Below are positions 43,476-54,181 of a stretch of DNA of 64,000 bases, piece by piece. The translations under genes and the position numbers were made by a program. The notes beneath the pieces are model-generated. The model was not told the DNA's origin. It was given only the letters and a program-made list of their open reading frames with translations, and ran no database searches. Position 1 is the stretch's first letter. Every line of letters starts with the position of its first letter. Origin of the DNA: Desulfoluna limicola (GTDB taxonomy: Bacteria > Desulfobacterota > Desulfobacteria > Desulfobacterales > Desulfolunaceae); contig NZ_AP024488.1 in NCBI RefSeq assembly GCF_021654575.1, positions 2,751,501 to 2,815,500 on the forward strand, given 5' to 3'.

Positions 43476-46400
43476 ATGACACCAAAGCTCTCACGCCCCT
43501 TCAGCGCATTACGCTCTTTTTTCAACGCCACGGTCTGCATCGGCCGGCGTCCCCAAGGGGTCACCGGCGATGCCTGGGTTCTTTTTCCGTACGCCCCCAC
43601 CACCCTTCACTGCGGCCTGGCCGGCCTTGTCTCCTTTGAGCGGAAAACCTCCGACGCCCCCATGCCGGCCCTTATGGATGCCTTGAATGCCATGTCCGGG
43701 CGGGGCCTTTTGAGCCTCATGGAAGGCCAGGGAGACCTTGCCGGCGACTACCTGGGTGGTCCCCAGCAGGTGGCCTCCCTGCTTAACGATGCCAACCGTC
43801 TCAAAGGGGACCGTTTTTTCTCCAGCCTGATTTTGAAGAGGGACAACCTGGACCTCCTCACCCAGGCTGCCGCCGCGGCCCGTGAACTTCTCGTGCGCGA
43901 AGAGGAGGCCTTCTCCCAAAAAGCAGGGTTTCTCTCCCCTTCCGACACCGATGCCGTGGCCATCTCCCTTGAGCGTCTCAAGGACATCGCCTGGTCCCTC
44001 TCCCAGGAAACTTTGGAAAACGTGAAAAAGGTCCAGGATCTTGCCGGGGCCGAGCTCCTGCAGTCCGGTAACGGATGGATTGCCCCTTACAAGAAAATCA
44101 ACACCACCCTCAACGCCATCAACCGGCTGGAGGTAAGGGGACGCGACTCGGCGGGCATCTCGGTGATGTTCACCTTCTCCAAAGAGACCTGGAGGGCGCT
44201 GTCAGCCTATCTCCAGAAGCAGGGCCTGGATGAAGGGCTTGCCGAGCGGTCCTCAGGGGACAGCCTTCTCAACAACACCGTGGCCGTGGAAGAGGGCAGA
44301 CACGCCACGTCCATTGCCTTTGTCTACAAAAGAGCCGCTGAGATCGGCAGCCTGGGCGACAACGTCGATTTTCTGAAACGACAGATACGCATCGACCTTC
44401 TCCTGAAAGTTGTGGCATCCTTTTCACGCACCGATTTTACCGTCTCGTCCCACACCCGCTGGGCATCGGTGGGGGCCATCACCGATGCCAACTGCCACCC
44501 TGTGGACAACCAGAACACCGACGGCCGCATCCCCCGCTCCGGCATCATCCATGTCAGCTTAAACGGTGACATCGACAACCACGTGCCCCTCAAAGGGGAA
44601 TACGAAGACCGGTTCGACACCCTTCAAACGGAGATCACCACGGACACCAAGGTGATTCCCATGCAGGTGGAGACCTACCTCAAGGCGGGGCACGGCATCG
44701 AAGAGGCTTTCCGTCTGGCTGTCAATGACTTCCACGGGTCCCACGCCATCACCATGCAGACCGATCTGGCCCCCGGCAAACTCTTTCTCGCCCAGAAGGG
44801 CAGCGGCCAGGCCCTCTTCGTGGGACTTGCCGACGACCACTACATCGCCGTCTCAGAGGTGTACGGTTTTGTGGAGGAGACCGCCCGTTTCATAAAGCTC
44901 AACGGCGAAAAGGTCGTCACCGGAAAAGACGGCACCCCCGTCTCCGGACAGATCATGATCCTCGACGGCACCAAAGCACGACGCGACGGGGCAGAGGCAG
45001 GCATCCGCTCCTATCACTACGACGGCACCCCCATCGACATCACCGAAGCCTCCGTCATGGAGACTGAGATCACCAGCCGGGACATCGACCGCCAGAACTT
45101 TCCCCACTACTTTCTCAAAGAGATCTCCGAGTCCCCGGACTCTGTGGAGAAGACCCTTCAAAACCGCTGGAAAGTCGAAGGAGACGAAGGGCTCTGCAAG
45201 ACCGTACTGAACGAAGAGGCCGTTCCCGCCGCCATCATTCAGCGCATCACACAAGGATCCATCAGGCGCATCTTCCTCGTGGGCCAGGGCACAGCCGGTA
45301 TTGCGGCCCAGGCCATAGCACACCTCTTCACCCACTATTTAGGGGATCCCACCATCCAGATCTGCCCTTTGAAGGCCTCGGAACTCTCCGGCTTCATGAT
45401 GGGCGACGGGGACGGGGACACCATGGGCGATGCCCTGGTCATCGCCATCAGCCAGTCCGGAACCACCACCGACACGAACCTCGCGGTGGACATGGTCAAG
45501 GCAAGGGGGGCCGCAACCCTTGCCATCGTCAACCGGCGGGATTCGGATCTCACCTTCAAGGTGGACGGGGTGGTCTACACCAGCAGTGGCAGGGACATCG
45601 AGATGAGCGTGGCCTCCACCAAGGCCTTTTACTCACAAATCGTGGCCGGGGCCCTTATCGGCCTCCACCTGGCAGGCGAAGCGGGAAAACGCGCCCCCCG
45701 ATTCATCTCGGAAGAGATCCGTGAGCTCCTCGGTCTGCCCCCGAAAATGAGAAAAGTCCTGACCATGACCGAGGATTTCAAGGCGTCGGCATTTACCCAC
45801 GCCATCGCCAAAACCTACTGGGCGGCTGTGGGCAGCGGTTCCAACAAAGCCTCCGCAGACGAAATCCGCATCAAGCTCAGTGAGCTCTGCTACAAAACCA
45901 TCTCCAGTGACTACGTGGAGGACAAAAAGCACATTGACCTCTCTTCGGAACCCCTGATCATCGTCTGCGCCGCCGGCACCCGGGAGAGCGTCCTGGGAGA
46001 CATCATCAAGGACACCGCCATCTTCCACGCCCACAAGGCCATTCCCATTGTCATTGCCAGCGAAGGGGAAGAACGATTCAACGGCTACGCGGAAAGCATC
46101 TTCCATGTTCCCCATCTTCCGGAGCACCTCGCCCCGGTGGTCAACACCCTGGCCGGTCATATCTGGGGTTACTACGCGGCCCTCTCCATCAACGAGGGCT
46201 CCCGGATCATGTACGACCACCGCAAAGGGATCCAGAAGGTCATCCGTCAGTTTGAGACCAAGGGAATGAACCTCTATGAGATCATCCTGGAAAAGGCATT
46301 CCGGGAGAAGGTTGCTGAAATTTACCAGGATTTCCGCATCAGTCGCCGTGAAGGGAAGCTGCCGCCCATCTTAGGTTTCAACACCGCTTCGGACATTACG

Positions 46401-47198
46401 CTGCTCCTGAAGTACCTGGCAGGCAAGCTCCCGTCGGCCGATTTTGAACTGGACTTCAGCTGCAAGGGCACCCCGTCGAACATGCTGGACAAGCTCTTTG
46501 CGTGCTTTTCAAGCGCCATCAATGCCATGGCCCGGCCAGTGGACGCCATCAAGCACCAGGCAAAGACCGTCACCGTGGGCACCAGCCGCATCACCGAAAC
46601 CTTTGAAGGAGTCCTCTTTGATGAGCTGAAAGGCAGGGGCATTACCCTGCCTCAACTCACTAGCACCAACGTACTGGTTCTCAGGAACCTGCAGGGGGTC
46701 ATCTCCGGCATCAAGGGCTCTCTTCTCTACCGCGTCGAAGGCCTCAACCTCCTTGGGGAGGCCACGCCTGAGTCCACCATCTCCCTTGTGGAGAAGGACG
46801 GCATCTTCACCGACATCACTTCCCGCGTGGAGAGCGACCCCCGCCTTAAGGGAACCAAAAGCATCATCGTGCGTGAAGGCAATGTCTTTATCGGAAAGGG
46901 AAACAAGGACGACAAAAACACCCTCATCATCCCCGTGCTCTCCAAAGAGGCCAACGTCATCGAGTTTATCCTCTCACTCAACGTCACGTTCAAGGAGGGG
47001 CGCATTCCCCTTCACGCCAAGTCCAAGGCCCTGGGCGGCAAGCAGGAGCGGATTCGCAACATCATGCAGGAGAACGGATACAGCTGGGATGATGCCTTTC
47101 TGGAGCTGATTCCCATCGACAAGCTTTTCGGCCTCTCTGCCGAGAAAATAGCAGAGACAATGGCCGAAGCCCTGGACGGCAAGGGCCCCAAGGAATAA
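43476..47198 (+). CDS. Oversized GlmS-like glutamine-fructose-6-phosphate aminotransferase family protein
   Basis: A 1240-residue protein, twice the usual GlmS length. The glutaminase half is recognisable: CGLAGLVSF at Cys46, RGRDSAG (221-227), SHTRWASVGAITDANCHPV (325-343) and SLNGDIDNH (361-369). In GlmS the nucleophile Cys is residue 1 after Met and the RGYDSAG block follows within about 25 residues. Here Cys46 is not terminal and about 150 residues are inserted. Two SIS domains follow: VGQGTAGIAAQAIAH, ISQSGTTTDTNLAVD and EMSVASTKAFYSQI, then ADEIRIKLSELCYKTISSDY. A further ~330-residue C-terminal region is unassigned. It may make glucosamine-6-phosphate, or may serve another amidotransfer. 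A long hairpin follows the stop. Confidence 0.82.
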   Translation: MTPKLSRPFSALRSFFNATVCIGRRPQGVTGDAWVLFPYAPTTLHCGLAGLVSFERKTSDAPMPALMDALNAMSGRGLLSLMEGQGDLAGDYLGGPQQVASLLNDANRLKGDRFFSSLILKRDNLDLLTQAAAAARELLVREEEAFSQKAGFLSPSDTDAVAISLERLKDIAWSLSQETLENVKKVQDLAGAELLQSGNGWIAPYKKINTTLNAINRLEVRGRDSAGISVMFTFSKETWRALSAYLQKQGLDEGLAERSSGDSLLNNTVAVEEGRHATSIAFVYKRAAEIGSLGDNVDFLKRQIRIDLLLKVVASFSRTDFTVSSHTRWASVGAITDANCHPVDNQNTDGRIPRSGIIHVSLNGDIDNHVPLKGEYEDRFDTLQTEITTDTKVIPMQVETYLKAGHGIEEAFRLAVNDFHGSHAITMQTDLAPGKLFLAQKGSGQALFVGLADDHYIAVSEVYGFVEETARFIKLNGEKVVTGKDGTPVSGQIMILDGTKARRDGAEAGIRSYHYDGTPIDITEASVMETEITSRDIDRQNFPHYFLKEISESPDSVEKTLQNRWKVEGDEGLCKTVLNEEAVPAAIIQRITQGSIRRIFLVGQGTAGIAAQAIAHLFTHYLGDPTIQICPLKASELSGFMMGDGDGDTMGDALVIAISQSGTTTDTNLAVDMVKARGAATLAIVNRRDSDLTFKVDGVVYTSSGRDIEMSVASTKAFYSQIVAGALIGLHLAGEAGKRAPRFISEEIRELLGLPPKMRKVLTMTEDFKASAFTHAIAKTYWAAVGSGSNKASADEIRIKLSELCYKTISSDYVEDKKHIDLSSEPLIIVCAAGTRESVLGDIIKDTAIFHAHKAIPIVIASEGEERFNGYAESIFHVPHLPEHLAPVVNTLAGHIWGYYAALSINEGSRIMYDHRKGIQKVIRQFETKGMNLYEIILEKAFREKVAEIYQDFRISRREGKLPPILGFNTASDITLLLKYLAGKLPSADFELDFSCKGTPSNMLDKLFACFSSAINAMARPVDAIKHQAKTVTVGTSRITETFEGVLFDELKGRGITLPQLTSTNVLVLRNLQGVISGIKGSLLYRVEGLNLLGEATPESTISLVEKDGIFTDITSRVESDPRLKGTKSIIVREGNVFIGKGNKDDKNTLIIPVLSKEANVIEFILSLNVTFKEGRIPLHAKSKALGGKQERIRNIMQENGYSWDDAFLELIPIDKLFGLSAEKIAETMAEALDGKGPKE

Positions 47199-47623
47199 TC
47201 GATTCGCGAATGCGTCCGGCGCCGTCTTCTCTGGGCGATCAGCGTCGCTGACAGGGGCCACCCGTGCCCCGTTGAGACGACAGGCCGTCTCGCCCACCCG
47301 GCTGTTTTCACATGTTTTTTTCAACAGGAATAAAAAAAGGGGGGAGCCCTTTGCAAAGAGCGCCCCCCCCTTTCACCCGCCTGCTGATGCCAGACCGCCC
47401 CCCTTGCGTTGATAAAAAGAGATGGGCCGTTCCGCCCGAATCTCAGGAGAACGCACATTCTTAAGGTCCCCCGCCATTTTCAGCCCCGCCTTTTTTCCAT
47501 TTTTAACTCCAGTTCCCGGGTCAGAATGTCGATCATTATAAAACGTAAAATAACGGGCCTTACCGCCCCCATGATGCCTCCAGCCGATACACGAGGCGCT
47601 GGCCCCTCCGGAGTGTTTAGACC
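47199..47623. other. Intergenic region before the signalling island
   Basis: About 425 bases. Besides the terminator at 47333-47373 I see no gene or repeat end. The promoter of the signalling gene at 47624 must lie here. Confidence 0.4.
47333..47373 (+). terminator. Intrinsic terminator after the GlmS-like gene
   Basis: AAAGGGGGG on the left and CCCCCCCCTTT on the right enclose an inner palindrome CTTTGCAAAG. It lies about 135 bases after the stop. The following T-run is short. Confidence 0.6.
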
Positions 47624-49261
47624 ATGATGGAACATGCAACCCAACAGATTTTGCTGGTTGACGACCGGGAAGCGAACCTTCTCGCACTCGAACAGGCCCT
47701 GACCCGTCCCCACCTTTCAATCCTCACGGCCTCCTCTGGCAACGAAGCCTTGAGCCTCCTTCTGGACCACCCGGTTGCCCTGATTCTTATGGATGTTCAG
47801 ATGCCGGGGATGGATGGGTTTGAGACCGCCGAACTCATTCGAGGAAACCCGAATACCTGCCGCATCCCCATCATCTTCGTCACCGCCATCAATACCGAAA
47901 CCCGGCATATCTTCAAAGGATTCGATGCAGGAGCCGTGGACTACCTCTCCAAACCACTGGAGCTTGAGACCCTGACTCGAAAGGTGAACGTCTTTCTCGA
48001 ACTGCACGAGTACCAGCAATCACTGGTAGCCACCACCCGGGAACTCACCGAAACGGTTGCGACCCTCAGGGAGGCCAACTCTCGAATCCAGTCCCAGCAA
48101 AAAAAGATACTTCAGGAGGAGCGCCTGAAGGTGCTTTTGCAGATGGCCGGTGCCATGGCCCATGAGCTGAGCCAACCCCTCATGGCCCTGCAGGGCAATA
48201 TCCAGTTGATGAACCTCCACAGAAAAACCCCTGAGAAGCTGCCTGTTTACGTGGACCGCATCGACGAGTCCGGCCGGCGAATTGCCGAAATCATCCGAAA
48301 AATCCAAACCCTCCATGTGGACGACACCCTCGATTATGCCGGCGATACCTCCATCATCAACCTGGATCAGACCATTAACGTCCTTGTGGTAGGCGAAGAC
48401 GGCCGTGAAGACTCACCGCTGAGACGTGCCCTCTCTACGCTGAACCGCCTGAGTGTAACCTGCGTGGACGATGCAAAAGGGGCGAGAAGCGCCCTTGACA
48501 AGGAAAACCGGGACCTTCTCTTCATCTCACGAAACCTGCCCGACGGCCCCGGAGATGAGGCTGCCCAGCGCCTCACGGCCCCTTCCAAGACCCCCCCTTT
48601 TGTTATCATCTCGGAAGCGACCAACAAGCTCACCACCTCACGCCTCATACGCCAGGGAGCCTTTGAGGTGCTGGAGAGATCCCTCATCACACCGGAGACC
48701 ATCAGGACCCTTCTCCACCGGGCCCTGGATGCCGTCATGCCCGGCTCCACCCTTGCGGCCATGGACCGTACCGACGAAGCCTCCCTGAGGGACCCCCGCA
48801 CCGGTCTTTATACGAGACACTGCTTTGAAAACCTTCTTCACCGAGACATCAGCCGCGCTCACCGCAAGGGACAGGGGCTCGCCCTTCTCCTGGTCCGGCT
48901 CGACAACTTTGATGAGGTCATTGCCACCTATGGCCCTGAAGCCGGCGACATGGTCCTGGGCAGCCTGGGGAGCCTGCTCGGCGACATGATCCGTACAGGC
49001 GACCTGGCCGGGCGCTTCGATCACGAGACCTTTGCTGTTCTCCTCAACGGCATCGCCGTTGCGGAAGTCCCTGGTATCTCCCATCGCTTCACAGAGACCC
49101 TCACAAAAAAAGAGTTTCTCTACAACGCATTCCGGTTCAACCTCGCCCTGAGGTCAGGTGCCGGCATTCTCGCCCCCGGAACCCCGGGCACTGCCGAAGA
49201 GCTGATCCTCGAAGCCCGTGAGGCTCTGTCTGCCGCAACTGCCGACACCTGCGATCGCTGA
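47624..49261 (+). CDS. Response regulator with HisKA and degenerate GGDEF domains
   Basis: A 545-residue cytoplasmic signalling protein. Residues 1-125 are a receiver (QILLVDDREANL, LILMDVQMPGMDGFE with the phosphorylatable Asp, and SKP). A coiled linker leads to a HisKA-like helix with GAMAHELSQPLMALQGNIQL, where an H-box His is present. No ATP-binding HATPase domain follows. Instead, residues about 250-385 look like a second receiver without the usual acidic pocket (INVLVVGEDGRED). The C-terminal 150 residues resemble a GGDEF fold (DPRTGLYTRHCFENLL, FAVLLNGIAVAE), but the motif is GRFDHETF instead of GGDEF, so it should not make c-di-GMP. It may act as a phospho-relay or c-di-GMP-binding scaffold for the next kinases. 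Confidence 0.8.
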   Translation: MMEHATQQILLVDDREANLLALEQALTRPHLSILTASSGNEALSLLLDHPVALILMDVQMPGMDGFETAELIRGNPNTCRIPIIFVTAINTETRHIFKGFDAGAVDYLSKPLELETLTRKVNVFLELHEYQQSLVATTRELTETVATLREANSRIQSQQKKILQEERLKVLLQMAGAMAHELSQPLMALQGNIQLMNLHRKTPEKLPVYVDRIDESGRRIAEIIRKIQTLHVDDTLDYAGDTSIINLDQTINVLVVGEDGREDSPLRRALSTLNRLSVTCVDDAKGARSALDKENRDLLFISRNLPDGPGDEAAQRLTAPSKTPPFVIISEATNKLTTSRLIRQGAFEVLERSLITPETIRTLLHRALDAVMPGSTLAAMDRTDEASLRDPRTGLYTRHCFENLLHRDISRAHRKGQGLALLLVRLDNFDEVIATYGPEAGDMVLGSLGSLLGDMIRTGDLAGRFDHETFAVLLNGIAVAEVPGISHRFTETLTKKEFLYNAFRFNLALRSGAGILAPGTPGTAEELILEAREALSAATADTCDR

Positions 49262-49628
49262 AAAGGGCGCACCAGGCAAGAAACGCTCAAAAGTGATGTG
49301 TTGCCGATAAGCGACACCGCCCGGGTTACCAGCCTGTCCCTTTGATGGCACATTCAACCCGGGTTCGTCGGACATGTCATGACGGGTCAACGATTTCGTT
49401 GAGTGCCCTTGGCTGCCCTCCCTGCCTCGAGTTCCCCCTTGCGTTTCCCTGTGGGATTGTCCGGCGACGGATCCTTTTCCTTTATCCTTTGAATTCATAG
49501 TGATATCATCAAGTAAACTCCCGCCTCTTGTAATAATCGTAATTTTTCAGCTCAACGTTGCCTCTGACAGGCAGGGAACGCTCACTCTGTGTGACCTCAC
49601 CACTCTGCCCCCATAGGTCTAATGCGCC
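49262..49628. other. Intergenic region
   Basis: About 365 bases between two signalling genes. I see no repeat copy, gene or clear terminator in it; the promoter for the hybrid kinase is presumed to be here. Confidence 0.4.
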
Positions 49629-52600
49629 ATGAATCGTCGCCGTTGGCGGATTCAAGAGCCGATTCAGTTAGGATTACCCCACATGAGATCATCCTTGGAA
49701 GATCTGTTGACATACTTCACATGGGACGTGGGCAAACGCTTCCTGATGCTGTTTCTCCCCTTGCTGACCCTTCTCCTGTTCCTCTCGGTGGTGTTCACCC
49801 GGACCGTTGAACGGACCAATGCCGGCGACTTCGCTAAAAGAGAAGAGTCCCATGTAAAAATTGTCCACAGGGCCATCGCCGTTAACATCAACACCGTATT
49901 CTCAGACCTGTTTCTTCTCTCGGAAAACTGCCACCTCCAAGGGCTTCTGGACACAAACAAACAGGCGTTCGTAAAGGATGTCAGCCAAGATTACCTGATC
50001 TTTTCCGACGTCAAGGGGGATTACGACCAGATCCGGTTCCTCGATGAACAGGGGATGGAGACAATCCGGATCAATTACAACGCAGGCACCCCATCCGTCG
50101 TCCCGAAAGAGCAGCTGCAGAACAAAGGATCCCGGTACTACTTCAAAGACGCCTACCGCCTTGACACCAACGAAGTGTACGTCTCCCCCTTTGATCTCAA
50201 TATCGAACACGGCAGGATTGAACAGCCACTCAAGCCCATGATCCGAATCGGTACGCCGGTGTTCGACAACCAGGGACGCAAACGGGGAGTGCTGCTTCTC
50301 AACTACCTTGGGCAAAGGCTCCTTGACCTGCTGGACCTGCCGGGAAATGCCTCGCACTACATGCTGCTCAATTCTGACGGGTTCTGGCTGAAAGGCCTCT
50401 CTGCCAATGATGAGTGGGGCTTTATGTTCGAGACCAAGAAAAACCAAAAATTCAGCACTGCCTTTCCCGGCGCATGGAGCCATATCACCGCCCGGGATTT
50501 TGGGCAGTTTCTCAATAAGAACGGGCTCTTCACCTTTGCAACCGTCTACCCCTTTTTCCAAGCCACCAAGACCAGCACGGGGGCTGGAAAGCCCTTTACC
50601 CCCAGCAGCGCCTGGATGGACGCCAAGGGCTACAACTGGAAAGTTATCGGCTGGATTTCACACGACACGTTGACTGCCAACATTCAGCATATCCGGACCG
50701 GAATTCAATGCGCAACGGCTGCCCTCATCGTTGTTATCGCCGTTATTTCATGGTTCCTGGCGACCCTAAGTTTCAAACGCCGGCAGGATGAGGAGGCTCT
50801 TCGAAACCGTGTTGAAGAACTTGCCCATGCACGCCAGGCAATGCTCATCATGGTGGAGGACCTGAAACAGGCCAGAAAGGAGGCCGAATCTGCAACCCAG
50901 GCCAAAAGCGACTTCCTGGCCAACATGAGCCACGAGATCCGAACCCCCATGAACGCCATCGTCGGTATGTCCCACCTGGCGTTAAAAACCGAGCTGACCA
51001 GAAAACAACGCCATTACATCCACACCATTGATCTCTCGGCCAAATCGCTTCTGGGAATCATCAATGACATCCTCGATTTCTCCAAGATTGAAGCCGGCAA
51101 GCTGGATATGGAATCTGTGGAATTTCAGCTGGACGAGGTGCTGGACAATCTGACCGCCGTAACGGGCATCAAAACCCAGGAAAAGGATCTGGAATTGCTT
51201 TTTTCGGTTGCCTCCGAGGTTCCACTCACACTTGTGGGAGACCCGCTGCGCCTGGGCCAGGTCCTCATCAACCTGGCCAACAATGCGGTAAAGTTCACGA
51301 AAAAAGGCGAAATTGTCATTTCGATCAACGTGGTCTCAAAGGAAGAGAACCAAATCACACTTCACTTTTCGGTGCGTGATTCGGGCATCGGGATGACCAA
51401 CGAACAGACCGCCCGGTTGTTCCGCCCCTTTTCCCAGGCGGATACCTCCACGACCCGCCAGTACGGTGGCACCGGACTGGGCCTGACCGTCTGCAAACGC
51501 CTGGTGGGAATGATGGACGGCGAGATCCACGTGGAAAGTGAGCCCGGCATGGGCAGTACCTTTTCATTTACCGCACGTTTCGGCCTGCACGAAACCCTGC
51601 CCCAGAGGAGGTACCACATCTCAACAGACCTTGTGGGCAAACGGGTGCTGGTGGTGGACGACAGCGAAACCTCCCGGGAGATCTTCAATGCATGCCTCAC
51701 GAAATTCGGGTTTTCCGTCACAACCGCCGAGTCAGGGGCCAGCGCCTTGAGGCTTATCGAAGCCGCCACGCCAACCCAGCCTTTTGAGCTGATCCTGATG
51801 GATTGGAAAATGCCGGGGATAAGCGGGGTTGAGGCCTCACGCCGCATTAAAAATCACCCGAGCCTTCCTTCCATACCGGCCATTATCCTTGTGACGGCCT
51901 ATGGTCGGGAGGAAGTGATGCATCAGGTGGGGGTGCTCGGGTTGGAAGGCTTTCTCATCAAGCCTGTCAACCAGTCGGTGCTGTACAATACGGTCATGGA
52001 GGTCCTCGGCAAAGAGATCAAACGGTCTGCACCGCTTCACGCCTCAGAGAAAACACCACACGACATCGAGCACTTGCGTGGCGCTCGAATCCTCGTTGTG
52101 GAAGACAACGAGATCAACCAGCAGGTGGCCCGTGAGATCCTCGAAGATGCCGGCCTGGAAGTCACCCTGGCCAACGACGGCCTGGACGCACTGAAAAAAA
52201 TTCAGGAAGAGAGGTTCGATACAGTCCTCATGGACATCCAGATGCCCGTCATGGATGGCTACACTGCGACACGGAAGATTCGACAGCTGCAATCCGATGT
52301 TCGCCATATCCCGATTGTTGCCATGACCGCCCATGCCATGACCGGCGATCGTGAAAAGAGCCTGGCTTCCGAAATGAACGATCACGTCACCAAACCCATC
52401 AACACCGATGAGCTTCTCTCTGTTCTGAACCGTTGGGTCAAAGCCCAGGAGGGGCCGACACCGACCAATCAAAGGCCGGCCAGACACAACTCGGATCCCT
52501 CTGTCCCAACGCTGGCAGGCATCGATACAAAAGAGGGGCTCGCGCGCGTTGCAAACAACAAAGCACTCTATTTCGACCTTTTACACCGATTCCTGAGCCA

Positions 52601-53123
52601 GCATGCCAATGCCGACGAAGAGCTTGAAGAAGCCCTGAAGGCAAGCGATCCCCATAACGCCCAGCGCCTGGCACACAGCATCAAAGGCGTGGCCGGCAAC
52701 CTTGGGGCCGGTACGCTCTCCACGGCGGCAGCAGCCCTGGAGGCTGCCATAAAAACACGCAACAAGACAAAGATCCGGCAGAATCAACTCGAGTTTTCAG
52801 AGGCTCTCGCCCAAGTCCTACGCAGCCTGAAGGGAGCTGACCTGCAGATCGCGTCCCCTCGCAACAACCGTCCGCGCCCCCACGCAGTGGACCCGGCAAA
52901 AACACATCAGCTGTTATCCCGGCTGTACGGTCTTCTTTTGGACAACGACAGCGAGGCCCTGGACCTTGTGGAGAAATTTCGTTCTCAATTAAACGGTTCC
53001 GTAGACAACGCCGACATGAAACGCCTTGGAGAACAGATCGGAGCCTTCGAATTCGACAAAGCCATTGACACACTTAAACACAGTGCTCACACGTTAAACC
53101 TTTCCCTGGAGGACGAACGATGA
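49629..53123 (+). CDS. Membrane hybrid sensor histidine kinase (Cache-like sensor, HisKA, HATPase, two REC, Hpt)
   Basis: A 1164-residue hybrid kinase. A transmembrane helix (about 37-58) is followed by a roughly 300-residue periplasmic sensor of Cache-like type ([26 protein letters not shown]). A second helix lies near 358-380. His[14 protein letters not shown], with the His near residue 436. HATPase: [20 protein letters not shown] and [19 protein letters not shown]1 spans about 670-795 ([16 protein letters not shown]) and REC2 about 818-935 ([18 protein letters not shown]). An Hpt domain follows ([13 protein letters not shown], His near 1016). A last ~75-residue domain is shared with the kinase at 54456. 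The stop overlaps the HD-GYP regulator start by four bases. Confidence 0.93.
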   Translation: MNRRRWRIQEPIQLGLPHMRSSLEDLLTYFTWDVGKRFLMLFLPLLTLLLFLSVVFTRTVERTNAGDFAKREESHVKIVHRAIAVNINTVFSDLFLLSENCHLQGLLDTNKQAFVKDVSQDYLIFSDVKGDYDQIRFLDEQGMETIRINYNAGTPSVVPKEQLQNKGSRYYFKDAYRLDTNEVYVSPFDLNIEHGRIEQPLKPMIRIGTPVFDNQGRKRGVLLLNYLGQRLLDLLDLPGNASHYMLLNSDGFWLKGLSANDEWGFMFETKKNQKFSTAFPGAWSHITARDFGQFLNKNGLFTFATVYPFFQATKTSTGAGKPFTPSSAWMDAKGYNWKVIGWISHDTLTANIQHIRTGIQCATAALIVVIAVISWFLATLSFKRRQDEEALRNRVEELAHARQAMLIMVEDLKQARKEAESATQAKSDFLANMSHEIRTPMNAIVGMSHLALKTELTRKQRHYIHTIDLSAKSLLGIINDILDFSKIEAGKLDMESVEFQLDEVLDNLTAVTGIKTQEKDLELLFSVASEVPLTLVGDPLRLGQVLINLANNAVKFTKKGEIVISINVVSKEENQITLHFSVRDSGIGMTNEQTARLFRPFSQADTSTTRQYGGTGLGLTVCKRLVGMMDGEIHVESEPGMGSTFSFTARFGLHETLPQRRYHISTDLVGKRVLVVDDSETSREIFNACLTKFGFSVTTAESGASALRLIEAATPTQPFELILMDWKMPGISGVEASRRIKNHPSLPSIPAIILVTAYGREEVMHQVGVLGLEGFLIKPVNQSVLYNTVMEVLGKEIKRSAPLHASEKTPHDIEHLRGARILVVEDNEINQQVAREILEDAGLEVTLANDGLDALKKIQEERFDTVLMDIQMPVMDGYTATRKIRQLQSDVRHIPIVAMTAHAMTGDREKSLASEMNDHVTKPINTDELLSVLNRWVKAQEGPTPTNQRPARHNSDPSVPTLAGIDTKEGLARVANNKALYFDLLHRFLSQHANADEELEEALKASDPHNAQRLAHSIKGVAGNLGAGTLSTAAAALEAAIKTRNKTKIRQNQLEFSEALAQVLRSLKGADLQIASPRNNRPRPHAVDPAKTHQLLSRLYGLLLDNDSEALDLVEKFRSQLNGSVDNADMKRLGEQIGAFEFDKAIDTLKHSAHTLNLSLEDER

Positions 53124-54181
53124 CGGAGCAAAAAACCGTGCTGATTGTTGATGACATGCCCGAAAACATCAAACTGATCAGCCAGTTGCTGAAGGGAAGC
53201 TGCAAAACCAAGGTCGCAACAAACGGCGAAAAGGCCATTGAAATCGCCTCCAAGGGCCCCCCTCCGGACCTGATCCTGCTCGACGTCCAGATGCCTGGTA
53301 TGAGTGGCTATGAGGTGTGTAAAACGCTTAAATCCCAGGAGAGAACCCGGGACATCCCTGTCATTTTTTTTACGAGCCCCTGTGACGTCAAGGAGGAGCA
53401 ACATGGATTTGAACTCGGGGCGGTGGACTTCATCAACAAACCGGTCAGCCCACCCATCCTTTCAGCCCGAGTCCATACCCACCTCCACTTAAAAGAGACT
53501 GAGGTCACCCTGAAACACCAACGCGACATTCTGGATGTGACCCTGCTGGCCATGGGCTCCCTTGCCGAAGCCCGAAACAATGAAACACGCAACCACATCC
53601 AGAGAACCGCCCATTTTGTCAAACGCCTGGCAGAACAACTCAAGGGGCCCCCCCCCTTCCATGAGCTCCTCACCCCTGATTACATCCAGCGCCTATACAA
53701 GGCAGCCCCCCTTCACGACATCGGCAAGACCGCGGTCCCCGAATCCATTCTCCTTAAACCGGGCAAGCTCACCGCTGAAGAGTTTGAAGAGATAAAAAAG
53801 CACACCACCTACGGCAGGGAAGCCATCCTTTCCGCAACGCGGGAGCTCACTATCTCATCACCTTATCTGGAGATGGCAGGAGAGATCGCCGGATCCCACC
53901 ATGAACACTGGGATGGGAGCGGATACCCCGAAGGGCTCTCTGGTGAGGAGATTCCCTTTCCCGCACGGCTCATGGCGTTGGCAGACGTCTACGATGCCCT
54001 CGTGACGTACCGGGTTTACAAGCCTGCTTTTTCCCATGAGGTCGCAACACAGATCATCACCGGGGCCCGCGGGACTCAGTTTGAACCGGAGGTGGTGGAT
54101 GCCTTCCTTGCCTCGGAAGAGGCTTTCCGGACAATCACCCTGCAATTTGCAGGGTTCCAGGAAGACCGCAGGGCACTTTAG
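53120..54181 (+). CDS. HD-GYP response regulator (c-di-GMP phosphodiesterase)
   Basis: A 353-residue two-domain regulator. The N-terminal receiver has [27 protein letters not shown] with the phospho-acceptor Asp, and FINKPVS. A helical linker leads to an HD-GYP domain with HDIGK (metal-binding HD), [20 protein letters not shown] (the GYP signature in expanded form) and [16 protein letters not shown]. It should hydrolyse c-di-GMP when phosphorylated by the overlapping hybrid kinase upstream, with which it shares four bases. The stop codon TAG is part of a TTAG duplication at the edge of MITE copy 2. So the element ended up exactly at the gene boundary without changing the product. Confidence 0.93.
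   Translation: MTEQKTVLIVDDMPENIKLISQLLKGSCKTKVATNGEKAIEIASKGPPPDLILLDVQMPGMSGYEVCKTLKSQERTRDIPVIFFTSPCDVKEEQHGFELGAVDFINKPVSPPILSARVHTHLHLKETEVTLKHQRDILDVTLLAMGSLAEARNNETRNHIQRTAHFVKRLAEQLKGPPPFHELLTPDYIQRLYKAAPLHDIGKTAVPESILLKPGKLTAEEFEEIKKHTTYGREAILSATRELTISSPYLEMAGEIAGSHHEHWDGSGYPEGLSGEEIPFPARLMALADVYDALVTYRVYKPAFSHEVATQIITGARGTQFEPEVVDAFLASEEAFRTITLQFAGFQEDRRAL

Noticed and set aside
49262..49628. Possible small RNA or terminator in the gap between signalling genes
   Set aside because: Only a weak imperfect stem (GTGTTGCCGATAAGCGACACC) is visible and no T-run or promoter supports it.
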